Of a stretch of DNA of 64,000 nucleotides, positions 20,374-33,233 are shown piece by piece. Where the stretch lies: the NCBI RefSeq assembly GCF_036884655.1, contig NC_088344.1:36025001-36089000 (forward strand). The letters run 5' to 3'. This DNA comes from Musa acuminata AAA Group. Its lineage: Eukaryota; Streptophyta; Magnoliopsida; Zingiberales; Musaceae. Made by a program: the position numbers and the translations under genes. Numbering within the stretch: position 1 is the first letter of the stretch; every line of letters begins with the position of its first letter. The notes below the pieces were generated by a model. That model ran no database searches and was not told the DNA's origin. It worked only from the letters and a program-made list of their open reading frames with translations.

Positions 20374-23048
20374 CTATTTAGCTAGAACCTTCTTGGGCAA
20401 CTTTTCCAGTGGTGTTGTTTTCAGCAGAAAAAGCCTTGAAGCACGCTCCTGCAAGGTACCACCACATTTAAGTCCATGCTTCTGCAGCAGTGATTTCAGC
20501 CGTTCCATACCAAGCACCTGAAACCACCATTTATAAGCAAATTACATGTTTCAAAAACGGCTACTTTAAAAAAAAAGCAACCAACTATCCAAGTAAACGA
20601 CCCATGGGGAAATAATTTTGGATCAAGGAACAAACTTGCATATCGTTCACATGGAGAAATGCATTTTTGTATCGAATAGCAATTACATCTAGACAGAGTA
20701 GAAGTGGTAACACTAGTTTGTATGGTAAAGGGAAAATAATTGTCATTACATGGTTGGTAAGTCTGCTGCTACCCTATAACAATCATCTATATTGGCATTT
20801 AGTATCATCCAGAGTATTGACTCATTCCAACAGGTGCAAGATAAATTATTCTGATTGCCATTTCTTCTCATCCATGATCAGACCAGTAGGTGCTTTCCAA
20901 CTGTTGGGTACTAGTTCCTGTAAAACTAAGTACTGACCTATATATCATATCCAACTAGATAATGTGATTGGGTTAGTGTTTTTAGGACTATTCCACACAG
21001 AATCTAAGATCTTGACTATGCCAACACTCCTATTTTTTTTATTTTTCAATGAAGTGACAATCATGAATTTGTTAAACTATAAGAAAAACAATATGTAATT
21101 AATTGGCTACCACATTATGTGGCCATATAATGCAGCTAACTTCTCACATATCTATTGTAATTCATAATGAAACCAACATTAGGTCTAATGTATTTGAACC
21201 TAGATCCAAAAACAACTGTACCAGAATCACTGACACCTAGCAAAACTAATATAATCATGCCCAAGAAGCATAAAGAATAACTTCTCTTATATTTTATTCA
21301 AATTACTCAAATGAGCTTATCAGGATTTTTTATATGTTGGCTAGCTTCTTAAACAGCATTATGCTTCATGCTAATACACTTAAGTGATAAGTTCATCCCA
21401 AACGAAAGTTGCCACTAGCATTTCTTTGTCATATAAGCTTATAAAGATTCTTGTATGTCGATGGAGCTTTGTCAACACAATTATGTCTCGAGATACTCGA
21501 GAAACCAAAGTTCCAGAGATACCAATTAATACAAGTCTATTTCCACAACATTGCATTATATTACTTTGTGAAATATTAATAAGGATAGCATAGGCCTGTT
21601 TATCTCAATAAGCCATAACAGTCAGCTAGAGCTAAGGTACTTGATCTCATATACTTAAGCCTTGTTTTAAGCAGATTCTCCAACGCAAGCATTGATGTTA
21701 GTTCTACACATTTAAAAGCTAAACATTAGCAGACATATAAAAAACATGGGAAAAGGATGGATAATATTAGAACATCACAGCTATACCTCCAATTCTGCTG
21801 CTGAGTCATAATTGTCAAAGTTCAGTAGTTCCTCTGGACTGGACACATTGGTGCTCTCAATAACTGTTTCCTTATTGACCAGCTCAGGTACTTTCTGTGC
21901 TGATTCAGGTTGACTCTCCACTTCTAATTTGTACTCGCTTGCCTTTGGCGCCTCTTCCACAGCAGAAACCACAACATCCTTAACTTCTTCAGGTGCTCCA
22001 GCTTTGCCTGCATCAATTTCATCTGATCCTGAGTTACTGTCTCCACTTCCAGACACCTGTTCAACCGCTGGTGAACTCAAGATACCATCTCCATTTAGCT
22101 CATCAATGTTGCTTTTCGCAGAACCACCACCAGATGATTCGCCATCAGAATCAGCACCAGAAAAGGAACCTGATGCTGTGACATCCTCATCTACCTTGCT
22201 TTGGTTCAAACAATTTCCATCATCAAGTACTACAGATTTCTCATCTACATTATCACTATCATCATCTTCGTCTTCGTGTTCGCTGTCATCTGTATCACTA
22301 TCACTGTCTTCCATCTTTTTCTTTCCCAGCCTAGGTAATCAAGTAGATCGAACAATGAGTGACAAGAACAAATTTAAAAAATACTTCTTTTTTAATCAAA
22401 AGAATCCAAAAAACGCAAAACTCACCATATCTTCAAGCGCTTGGAAGAAGGCTCGGACAGAGGCAAGATTTTACGCTTAGACTCCTTGTACAACGAGAAG
22501 GATTGCCGCACCGACTCCTCTACCTCCTCCATACACTTCTCTGCGTCCTCTCTATACTTCTCCAGGTATTTCTCCACGGCCGCTGTCGAGTTCTTCTTCA
22601 CCTCCTTGGCCTTCTTTTTCAGGAAATCCTCCGCTAGCTTCTCTAGCCTCCGCTCCTCGGCCTCGGCCTTCCACTCCTCAAGCTTCTTCTCGGCGTTCAC
22701 GTGGCGAAGCCGGCGGCCGCTCATGTCCCTGCAGGCGTCGAAGTTGTTGGTCTTCTTCTGACCGGCCTTTGTAGCAGCGCCACGGAGGAGGGAGCCGAAC
22801 CCTCCCTTGCCACCGGGAAGGCGGAGGAGAAGGCTAACAGAGGGGAAGAGGCCGTCAGTCGAGGCCGAGATGACGGTTTCGTCGGAGATTACTCGGGATC
22901 CAGACACGAGACGAAGGAATCGGAGGGGAATTCGGGTTCTCGCGACGAGATCGCGCCTTAGGGTTTCGCCGGAGAGGGTGGGGGAGGGGATCTGGAGGCA
23001 TTGGGTTCGACCGTCGAGAAGCTTGACGAAGATCTGGTAGATCGCCAT
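20374..23048 (-). CDS. SDE2: SDE2 homologue, ubiquitin-fold splicing / genome-stability factor
   Basis: Three exons, 23048-22426, 22330-21787 and 20517-20374, join in frame to 436 residues (human SDE2 has 451). Residues 1-80 form the ubiquitin-like domain, ending at the processing site GG-KGG ([15 protein letters not shown], residues 76-90). In yeast and man that site is cut to release a Lys-started SDE2 acting in the spliceosome and at replication forks. A Lys/Glu-rich coiled coil follows (about 110-205) with [17 protein letters not shown] at its start, then an acidic Ser/Asp-rich exon 2, and a SAP-like C-terminus in exon 3 ([20 protein letters not shown], then [20 protein letters not shown]). 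The start ATG is the first in frame and begins the ubiquitin fold. The promoter is shared with ATG6a on the other strand, 361 bp ATG to ATG. The plant role is inferred from the family. Confidence 0.93.
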
Positions 23049-23409
23049 GGATGCGCAGAAGGAATCCTACGTTTTCAATTCGGAGGATCCCCGACAGAAG
23101 CCCTAATTGCGTGTAGAGGGAGAGGTATTGGAATCGAGCGACGGAGAGAGCAATAGGCGTACCACCTTAAGGACGCGGCTTATGTGGGCCCCACAGCCAT
23201 TACCCAACCCAAGCCCTTGAGGGGCGCGGTGGGGCCCGCACATAAGCCGAGTCCTTAAGGCGGTTCTCTCACTTACGGTGATTTGTTCCAACGGCGACGG
23301 CATAAAAAAATTCAGGTTTGCACGGATTTCGTGAAGGGTGATTTGCTGGGGGTTTCGACCTTCGTGGTGCGAGGGCGAGTTCGCTCGAGGGGCAAGGAAG
23401 ACGAATCCG
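23049..23409. promoter_or_regulatory. Bidirectional promoter of SDE2 and ATG6a
   Basis: The start codons of SDE2 (minus) and ATG6a (plus) are 361 bp apart with no other gene between them, so both leaders and core promoters must lie here. The region is GC-rich, has no obvious TATA box, and carries GTGGGCCC-type TCP/site II words, typical of housekeeping plant promoters. Confidence 0.7.
23162..23263. repeat. Inverted repeat with TCP-type sites in the shared promoter
   Basis: The left arm 23162-23194 (CCACCTTAAGGACGCGGCTT then ATGTGGGCCCCAC) and the right arm 23229-23263 are reverse complements with only about two mismatches and a one-base gap. A 34-bp loop separates them. Each arm ends towards the loop in GTGGGGCCC / GGGCCCCAC, matching the class I TCP consensus GTGGGNCC. 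It could be a foldback/MITE remnant or a symmetric protein-binding array. Confidence 0.85.
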
Positions 23410-26400
23410 ATGGAGGACGAAATCGGAGGAGGAGACAAGGGGAAGAGCTTCCCGATGGATCCCAACCTCCCCATAGGGGTCTGCCAGAACTGCCACCACG
23501 CCCTCTGCGTCGTCGGCGTCGATTCCTACGCCGACAAGTTCTTCAACGACCCATCCCGCTCCGGTTAGGGTTTCTCTTCCTCCTCGATATTTTCGGCCTC
23601 ATTTTCTCTTCTCTTCGATCTCTGGTTGAAATTGTTAGCAGCCTCGTTTTCTTCGCTCCCTTCTTGTGAGCGAAGAGTGTTTGGGCGTCTAAAATGCAGC
23701 AATAAGGTTAATTTGGACCGAGGCTTGAAAGAACCGTCTTTTGGCTAAAAATTTGTGATCTTTTGCATATTGGTATTCAGTAAATAGATTGAAATTCGTG
23801 ACATAAAATTAAGATTTGCACTATCGATGCATGTAGGCATGCAAGCCTCCACAGTTCAGGGAAGCGTGATGGCCGCTAGCCGAATGGATCATTCATTTGT
23901 GGTGCTACCAAAACAAAAATATCAGGGTCATGGAGTTCCGCCACGCCCACGAAGCACTACTCCACAGCCAGACAATAGCCACTCTGCAAAGGCAATCGAG
24001 GAGTCATATGTTGTGTTACCACCTGCTGCTGCTTCAATGTACAAGAGTGAGTTGACACCTGAAGAGGGGGGAGCCCAACAACGGTTCCAAGGTGGAAGTC
24101 CTAGCAGTGGTTTGCAGGTCAATGGCCCAGGATTCCACTCTAGCATAATCTTGAAAAGGGCATTTGATATTGCAACTACACAGACACAGGTACTGGCAGT
24201 TGACTACCAGTTCTCAAACACCTCTTTCTTCAAATACTTTGTCTACTGTTTTTAAAGCAACATTTCTTTATTTCTCATACACTTCTTTGTAGGTTGAGCA
24301 ACCTCTTTGTTTGGAATGCATGAGACTGTTGTCAGATAAACTTGATAAAGAGGTAGAAGATGTGAACCGAGACATCAAATCCTATGAAGCATGCCTTAAA
24401 CAATTTGAAATGGAATCCTATGATGTTCTTAGTGAGGCCGACTTTCTACAAGAGAAAGCGAAGGTAACTCTCAAATGTCTACATTTTGGCTTGGCTTTTA
24501 ATGCATATTCATATTGTGACTTAATCATGATGTTGAAAAAGAAACCTAAGCAGACCCAAGAGAAACTTTCTTCTTTATGTCTTTTCCTCTTCTTAGATTA
24601 TCTAAAACCTGATGGATGGTCTGTCCTGGTCTCAGGATGCTAGAAAGGGTCTTGCATCTGAAGAAATTATGGTCATAGTCAGAGCTAAAGTTGGCCAATT
24701 TCAAGAATCTGAGAAATAAAAAGAACTGAAAGATGGTAAAAATTACATTACTTTAGTTCACTTGTCATCCTAAGACTTGTCATCCTCCTCTTAGGGCCCT
24801 AAGGTCTAGCTGAATGCCTACTGAACCTTTTGCTATAGAATTATATAGTTTTTCTGACGTACTCTTTTTATTAAAAGAAGGGTGGTTTAATTGAGATTCA
24901 TATTCCTAGGGAAACAGAAAAAGAATACTTGGCAGTTGTTCCCCTTATATATAATGTATCCAAGTGAAGAAAGAAGTTGCATATTTCCTAGATCCAGCAG
25001 GAAATTTTAGGCCTCTTAAATTCTGAAGTTGCCTTGTCAGGAAGGTTTGTTAATCCTTTTTTGAGAATATTTGTGCTGAATATATAGAGATTGTGAAAAA
25101 AATGAGAAGTTTACTATATTTTGGTGTCATTCCTTTTGCTTTAGGTTTAATTCTACAACCAGTACAACTTCATCAGCAGAGACTTGCATTATGATCTTAA
25201 TGCTTAAGTTTCAGGATCAAATCTTATTATGGATAAATTCATTTATATGATTGATATTTAATGTTTGAAGTTGCATTTGCCTTCTCATTATTTTCCTCCA
25301 GCATATTGATTTTCTGTACATGTATTTTAAAAAATTTCAAAAAGATTCAACAATTATATGAAGAAGATAAAAGAGACTTAAATTAAGAAGTGACTCATTG
25401 GACATCGAATGATATATTTAGACTAGTTTAACAATACTCTTAGGAGTGTTGAATCCTGAGACTTCGTTCACTGAATCTTAATCATCAAGATTGTTAACAA
25501 TAGAATTACTTGATGGTACAATAGGGTTCTGAAAATTTCTATAGTTTGTGTCATGTTATGATAGATTATAACAGGTCATAATGCCACAATTTGATTCAGC
25601 CACATAGATATGTTCCAGCCATCATGCTTTCTTAAGCCATAATTTTGACAGTGCATGCTTATTATTAAATCTTTTTCAATTTCAGTCTCGCCCAAAAAAG
25701 GAGGGTCTATGTAAAGCAACTGATAGACAACATAAAATCTCACTATATCTTATTTGCGCATAATATAGTTGATTACTGTTCAATAAAGTTGTTTAGATTA
25801 ATGAGAATAGAAGTCTATGAATGATAATGTGATAACAATTATATTATTTTATGCTGTGTTATTTCATTAATTCACCTTTTCTAAGCATCTTTGATACGAA
25901 CACTTTTAGATTGGGGAAGAAGAGAGAAGACTTCAGGCTGAAATTGAAGAAATTGAGAAGCAGCGTTTGGAAGTTAATGCTGAACTGAAGGAGGTACAAG
26001 TGAAATCCAAGAAGTTTAAAGAGTTAGAGGAGCGGTATGTATTTTTATTTCCACACTTAGATAACTTTGTCATTTGGTATAAGGAGAGGAGGGAGGAGGA
26101 GCTGGAGTAGAACACAAAGGAGAGTGCGGCATTTCTTTTACTGTGAATAAATATGAAGTCAGAAATATTAATATTATCAAGTTATCCACACAAGCATTCA
26201 TAGCCTAGTAGCTTTAAAACCATAAAATAAAACATTGTGCTCATATAAGCAATTTCCCTTGGCTAAATTATAACCTGTAACCACAGTAAATGGAATTCAA
26301 AATTGTCAATCTATGAATAACTTTGGCGTCAGACATGTTAACAACATTAACTTATCCATACAGGACCCTTGTCTTTAAACTTTGAATCTATCTGTGATCA

Positions 26401-29400
26401 CAGTGGATGGGTCCAGAATTGTGAATCTATGCATAAAATTTTCGCTTTCATGTTGCATTTGCGATCTCAAGACTGGAACTGTTTCATGGACAAAATTTAA
26501 ACCCTCAATCCTTCTTCAACTACAGTCTTATAGCCCTTTCTATCAATTCAGATTTTGGGTTCATATGTTCATTTAATTTGAATTCATACCTTCCTTTCCT
26601 ACTAAATAACTTGGAGATGTTTTTGTTGTTTCTTATACAGCTATTGGCATGAGTTCAACTCCTTCCAATTCCAACTGATTTCTCATCAGGTTGTTTTCTG
26701 TAAAATCCTAAAATTTTCAGTTATGAGTTTATATTGCTTTTGGAATAAAAATAACTTCCATCATTATGATTATGTCTCCATTTAGCTCAATAATCATTTG
26801 TTATATACTGTCCAAGAGCAGTGGCTTTATTCAGGCTTGTGTCCAGGACCCAAATAGTTTCACCTTTCAATAGTTATTCTCAGAGAAAAGCAAAATAGAT
26901 ACAGTGTTGGCTATGCATGCTTCTGTTATTTTCATTTTGTTAAAATGCTTCTAAATGTGGTGTCTTATTTTTGGTAAGGCTTGTGGAGTTGTTATTGGCT
27001 TCAGAAACCTTTTTGCAAGAAATTCTTGGTGAATGTAATAGTAGCATGACTTTGTGTATTTCTCCATCCTTTAGTACTTAATTATATTGCCAAGGCTTTA
27101 AACGTATATCAACAAAGTGTTCATAGACCATGATCAAAGGTGAGCCTTTGGTACCATGGTCATGATGCTTTTGATCATAGTACCAGGATTGGTCATAAAA
27201 ATATTCTCTCTAAATGCAAGATTAAGACTACATGTATCAACTCTTTTAGTCCCCACATTGGCAGGGGTCTCATGCACTGTCAAATTTTTTTTTTCCATAT
27301 AACCATAAATAATGACTATTGAGGATGCTCTCTTAACAGAGGTTAAAATGATAACATAAAACAAACACCGCAAGGTTCATGCTTGTAATCTGGCATCTAG
27401 ACTTCAAGACCTTCATAAGCATCTAAATAAGGTGAGACTAGTTATGATTGCTTGGTCCAAATTGTCTGTGGTTGAGCTTATTTTATAGTAAATTTTCTTA
27501 TGAGAATTGGTGGTGGTGAACTTAGTTAGAGCTGATCTTGATAATGGTGGCTTTAGTCGGATAGATCATTGGGTTTTGTTGGTTGTTGACAGTGTTGCAT
27601 GGCCTTTGTGCAGATCACTATATTATCTTTCAGTATGTAAATTAACTATGTAAATTACAATTGCAGAACCATCTTCTTTGATACTATGGACTCCTATAGA
27701 AAAGATAATATAGATGTTACTGATTTTTTTACTCCAGTAGTTGCCTGGCTTAAGATTATTGGGAGCTTAATGCAGATTTTGAGGATACTTTATATAATTG
27801 TCTGATATGCAACTTGACTAATCTTGTTTCTTGTATTGTCTGATTAAAAAATTATAATATTTGCCTCTGATGCTGAATTTTCTTGAAAAAAATTGTGGCA
27901 GGCTGTTGCCTTTGGCCTCAGTATATGGCTGTCATAGTCTAGAAAACATATATTGCATATTTCATGTATTAGGACTATATAGTTGTTGAATTTTTTTGTT
28001 TATCTTGGTTGTCACCAAGTTTTTCTCCAACATGTCAGGAAGAGAGAGATGCTCTATTAGCCAAGATAGAAGTTTCACAAGCACACTTAGATTTACTGAA
28101 GCGAACCAATGTGCTAAATGATGCTTTCTCTATTTCACATGATGGAGAATTTGGAACTATTAACAACTTTCGACTTGGCCGTCTTCCTAAGATACCGGTA
28201 TGCTACACCAGGACTGGGTAAAAAGTTTCTGCATATTCTTTATTAAGCTCCTTAAGTACTTCTATTCTGTTTTACTATATTTAAGAAATTGGTAGCACAT
28301 ATTAATTTGTTTTACTTTCCTTAGTTAGATTTATTCTATTATTTTCTTGATCCTTTCTTATTTTGGTGCAATTTTGCGTTGCTTGTCAATCACTGACCAT
28401 GTAATTTTGGCCGGAGTTATGCATTATGCACTCTGTTCGGCTTGTGTTTTCATTTTTCATTGACCATTCTGTTGATCTCCAGGTTGAATGGGATGAAATA
28501 AATGCTGCTTGGGGCCAGGCATGTCTTCTTCTTCATACTATGGCTCAACATTTTCGACCAAAGTTTCTGTATCTTTCAACTGAGTTATATCTGTTGGCTC
28601 ACTACATGTTGTTTTTATGTTGTTGCAAAGCATATATGTCAATATGTGATTATTCTGAAAAATGTGTTTTAATTGCGAGTTTTGAGATAGCTTCATTTTC
28701 AACCTATTTTCAAGCTGACATCTGATGGTGAATGCCCAATTCAGCCAGTTTACTCTTCATATTTGTGGCTTTTTTGAGTTTATGTTTGTTGAGTTGGTAT
28801 GAATTTTTTGTTTTTTTAGTGACTTTATGAAGAATGTACAAGCTGTTCTACTTTGCATGACTGGAACATATCCTTCCAGGAAGTGTTGGATTTTGGGACA
28901 ATTATCCAAATATGATTTTCTACCAACACTAATTCATGCTATATTACAGACTTATGGCTGCCATATTGGTTGACAATAAAATATCTGGTGCATTATCCTT
29001 AAGGTTACAGATATAGACAGTCTTCATTGTTGTTTTTTTTCCATCAAATGGTTATTGACAGTTTTTGACAATCTTATGAAGTGACATTTTCCCTGGTTGC
29101 TGGTTATGGTTGGTTTTTTAGTCACAAGGAAAACCTTAGTTGTTTTTTAATAGTCACTATTGTTATAAGTTTTGTTTAGACTTTTTTCTTTGCATTTTTG
29201 TGATTTATGCTATGCATTAATATGTTGAGCATGCATATGCCAATTTTCTGCTCTTGAAATGTTTGGGGACCGTTTCTCTGCTTTTATCCTTCCTTTTTTC
29301 ATATGTTTTGGATATAGTGTCAGGTCTATACTTCTGATTCTGCATGTTTTGCAATCCTGCATATTAGTATTTTCTTCGTTCCAGCTTTTGCCTCATCAAA

Positions 29401-31465
29401 CTTGATCCAAGCTGTAGACAATTTTCTTCATGGTTACATGCATCATGTTCCTTAACTTGTATCTGGTAGGTATCGAATAAAGATTCTTCCGATGGGAAGC
29501 TATCCCCGTATTATGGACAATAACAATAATACATATGACCTGTAAGTGACGTTACGCTCACCTCTTCTGCATAATTTTTTAAGGTCTACTGATTTTGCTG
29601 GTACATGCAAAGGCACTTGTTTTCTGTTAAATTATTCTATAAACAGATTTTTACACTTTCGCATGTCAATTTTATCTGTTAATTCATTCACTAGATTTCC
29701 GGTCGATGGAAAAATGGCTATATTTTGTGAAGTCTTCCAAAGAGATATCATCATTGTATATCATAAGACTTACGACCACAATGTTCTATGCTGTCCTGTA
29801 GTACTAGTTCTTGGTTCTTTTGTTGAACTCCCCACTGCTTAAGAAAGTTATTGAGTTTACTACTTTGTCTATCATCATTGGGAGTTTGTTGTGTTTTCTA
29901 TTACATTATAGTGATATGAGGAGATGAAATAATAGCTACAGATCTTAAGGTTTCTTTAGTATTTGCATAACTGGATCATGTGAAATAAGAGCAGACGACA
30001 ATAAATGTTTAGTCATAAATGATAACTAATTACTTCTGTTAACTTGGTACTGCTAGTAGATTAAGACTTCTTTAGATATTGAACTTGATAGATGAATCAG
30101 AAAACTGAGAGAAATTTTAGCAGACATGATCGGACAAATATGTTGTGTTCATGATGAAGCTATAGACTGTTTGCATCTAAGATTAGCATTTCTGGATAGT
30201 GTGCTGTAATATTCAATTGATTCATTAAAAGATTAAGTAGCTGACCTAAACCATAATTTTTTTTCCTTTATTCAGTAGGTAGGTTATATGAGATCCATAA
30301 ATTACTTTGATCAGAAATAATGGAATCAGATTGTGCAACCAAAGAGGCCTAGGTTTTGCTGAGGGGAAGATTATAGCAACTGAAGGGTCTAGCTTATTTT
30401 CTGGCAGGCTCATAACACAGAAATATATCACTTTTCATATGCTAAGTGTGCTACTTATTTTACAAACTCTTCATAATAATCCAGATGCATGGAAGTAATC
30501 TGTGGGCATTGGTCTTTGTCTAAGTGGTGCAAAGCCTTCACTGAAATCCACCATTACCTCTTTCTCCTGAATTTGTAGTCTTGGTGTTGTTTACCTGCAT
30601 GGAAATGTTGAGATTTAATCTTTTTTGATGCCAGGTTTGGTCCTGTGAATTTGTTCTGGAGCACTCGCTATGACAAAGCAATGACATTGTTTTTGACATG
30701 CCTCAAAGAGTTTGCAGAATTTGCAAATCTGAAGGACCAAGAAAATAATATACCTCCTGAGAAATGCTTTAGACTGCCCTACAAGTAGGTCATCTCTTTA
30801 ATTAGATTCTCTATAGCTGATTATGGAAAATGATAAATTCTCTGTTTTAAGTTTTTCTCCTATATGATGTTTTTTTTTTCAAATGAGCTGCATAAACTGC
30901 TTATTTCATCTGCCAAGTTTCACTTGTTTAGTTCATTCCTCAGGTGCATAGTCTTGTCTATTTTTTTATCAATTAACATGTTCTATTTGTAGTCATGCAT
31001 GTTTACTCTTTCATCATTATCTTATGCACTAAATTACAAATGATTTACATGTATTTAGCCCTGCCCCTTGTGTATCTTTGGCAATATATATTACATTTTT
31101 TCTTGGCATGTTCTTTTTATTTCTTCGAGGAGCATTTTTAGTGTAACTATTTTATTGTTCTGTAGAATATACTAATCCTGGAAGAATTTATAATTTTTAC
31201 TGGAGATTTTATAAGATCTGTGTAGTGCAAAACAGACTTTGTTGCTTATAGTATGTGCTGCCAAAATCTCTTATCCTAGACTGTGTGTATACCTTCCTGG
31301 GGTTCTTCTCACAAGATCAAAATTATCAATCTGATATTCTGTCTGGAAGTGCTACAAGAAAATTTATAAATGGCAAATTCTCTGTGGCTATGGACATTTT
31401 AGTGTTGGCAATAAGAATGCTCTGATAACTTTAGCTCTTTCACGTCCCTAACTATAATAATAATA

Positions 31466-31500
<35 letters not shown>

Positions 31501-32225
31501 AGTATTTTTCAATGTTTGGAAATTTATAGTTTTGAAGTGGCCTTAATTTGTTTTATGAAGCTGGAACATGAGATACTATCAGTGTATGAGGTCCCCAAAT
31601 CTGGTATGTCCCCAAATCTGATAATGTATGTCCACATTAACCATGCCCAAACAAAAGAGTCCACCCAAAAATTTTCTTCTTTTGTGACTCTATTTTAAAT
31701 GAGTTAATGTACTTCAAAATCAGATCCTAAAATTCTGGCTACATGGGCAGTCTCGTGGTTTACAAAATTTTCTTGACAAGAAGTGAGATTTTGGTACACC
31801 ATGATTATATGCTATTTTGTGGAATGAAACTTTTTCCTATTGTCCATTAACATTTTGGTTGGTTTTTGGCATTGTTGTAGTGGAACTAGTTTAGTCCCAC
31901 TATTGGAGACTATTTAAATTGCATGATGTGGGCTTTATTCATTGATTGACCATTGCTACTATTTTAATGAGTTGGCCATTTTGTGTTTTTGTCCAATAGA
32001 ATTGAGAATGACAAGTTGGATAGCTACACAATCACCCAAAGTTTCAACAAGCAGGAGAATTGGACAAAAGCTCTTAAGTACACATTATGCAATCTTAAAT
32101 GGGTCCAGTATTGGTTTGTTGGCAATTCCAACTTTCAGCCTCTTTCAGCAATGGCTTCTTCACGTGCTGATGTGCCAGTCATGGGATCTTCGCATGCGAA
32201 ACAATCTGCTGACCGAAGGAGCTGA
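23410..32225 (+). CDS. ATG6: Beclin 1 / ATG6 (VPS30), intact copy a
   Basis: Subunit of the class III PI3-kinase complex, needed for autophagosome formation and vacuolar sorting (family knowledge). Ten exons: 23410-23563, 23837-24189, 24293-24463, 25910-26034, 26641-26689, 28039-28197, 28483-28568, 29470-29541, 30635-30784, 32000-32225. All are GT-AG and in frame, giving 514 residues; Arabidopsis ATG6 has 517. Visible: an N-terminal Cys motif CQNCHHALC (residues 25-33), a low-complexity part with repeated FVVLP/YVVLP phrases, a second CxxC (CLEC, 175-178), a coiled coil about 180-285 ([20 protein letters not shown]), and the conserved APG6 domain to the end ([65 protein letters not shown]). 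Divergent from SDE2. A second copy lies in tandem at 42749-58817. Confidence 0.96.
31454..31500. repeat. TAA/GAT microsatellite in ATG6a intron 9
   Basis: A run of TAA units followed by about eleven GAT units. The matching intron of ATG6b has only a TAA-type run near 58120, so the GAT part arose after the duplication or was lost from copy b. Confidence 0.9.
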
Positions 32226-33233
32226 GAGTTTCATCGAACCATCCGATGACCTGGCTTAAAGCAACAGTCCAGAGAATCATGCATATGTACAGAAACAAAC
32301 TATTAGTTTTGCAGTTCAGTTAAAGCATGCAGATTGTTTAACTGGGAATAATAAGAACCCTTTTGCCACTACTGGGAATTTACATGTAAATTCTGATGTT
32401 GCGTGCAGAGTGGACGTGTTATGGATACAGATACAGATTCAGAAAGCTAGCTGAATAGTCTTTATAGAATGCTGGTATTTGTTGTTCTTGTGCTGAAAAC
32501 TAGAATGTGTCGGAACCCCATTGTTGGAGTTAGACATGGAAGAACATAATGCTGTGATACATAGGTTGTCCCGCTTTGACCAAGAGAAAGTCTGATCAAT
32601 ATATTTTCAGTAATCAACTTGAATCATTAGTCTTTTTTATTGAAATAATTTTGCTTGTTTTCAGCTTTTAAAGACATAATTAAGTTAATTTGTGTGTGTG
32701 TGTGTGGTTTTTTGTCTCTTTCGTTAAGTTGTACTAACATAAATTACTCAACAAGTGAAGAGAGTTCTCAAATTCCACCCATCATATAATTTATTGATCT
32801 TGTTCACTTGCTTGTTGTGGTCGAAGATTGAGATCATTCGTCATGGTTGTTTTTTAGACTGTTCCACACATCTTATGTAATAAGAGGTGTAATTAATCAT
32901 AAGATCAAGCAATGTATTATCATCGATCATTGCTGGGAATGCACTACAAATTTAATGATGAATCCGAATCGAGCATATTTTGTGTCAAGTAGTATGCTTT
33001 CAGATTTGATGACGTACAATTATAGATCAAATAATTTTTTTGAATAATATTAAAAGATATATATATCATAAATTTATTTTATCATTATGTGATTTTAATA
33101 ATCATAGTTTTTTATATTTAGAAAGATTAGGAGGAAGATGCAATATAAAAGAACATTAATTCATTCTGCATGTGTGCAAAGAATGATTTTTCACTTGTGA
33201 TCATCTCTCCCACCATAAACACATGCCATTAAT
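32226..33233. other. ATG6a 3' UTR and end of the duplicated segment
   Basis: Similarity to the DNA after ATG6b (58818 onwards) continues through this stretch ('cagtccagagaatcatgcat', 'acatggaagaacataatg', 'ctaacataaattac', 'gaggattgagatca'-like). It fades near 32850, which marks the distal edge of the tandem duplication unit. The rest is AT-rich without a gene. Confidence 0.65.

Noticed and set aside
21929..22480. Plus-strand ORF of 183 codons rich in Ser
   Set aside because: It is the mirror of the acidic Ser/Asp-rich exon 2 of SDE2 on the other strand.
31454..31500. Periodic repeat that might suggest an array of biological interest (CRISPR-like)
   Set aside because: A simple trinucleotide microsatellite in a plant intron; no spacers.
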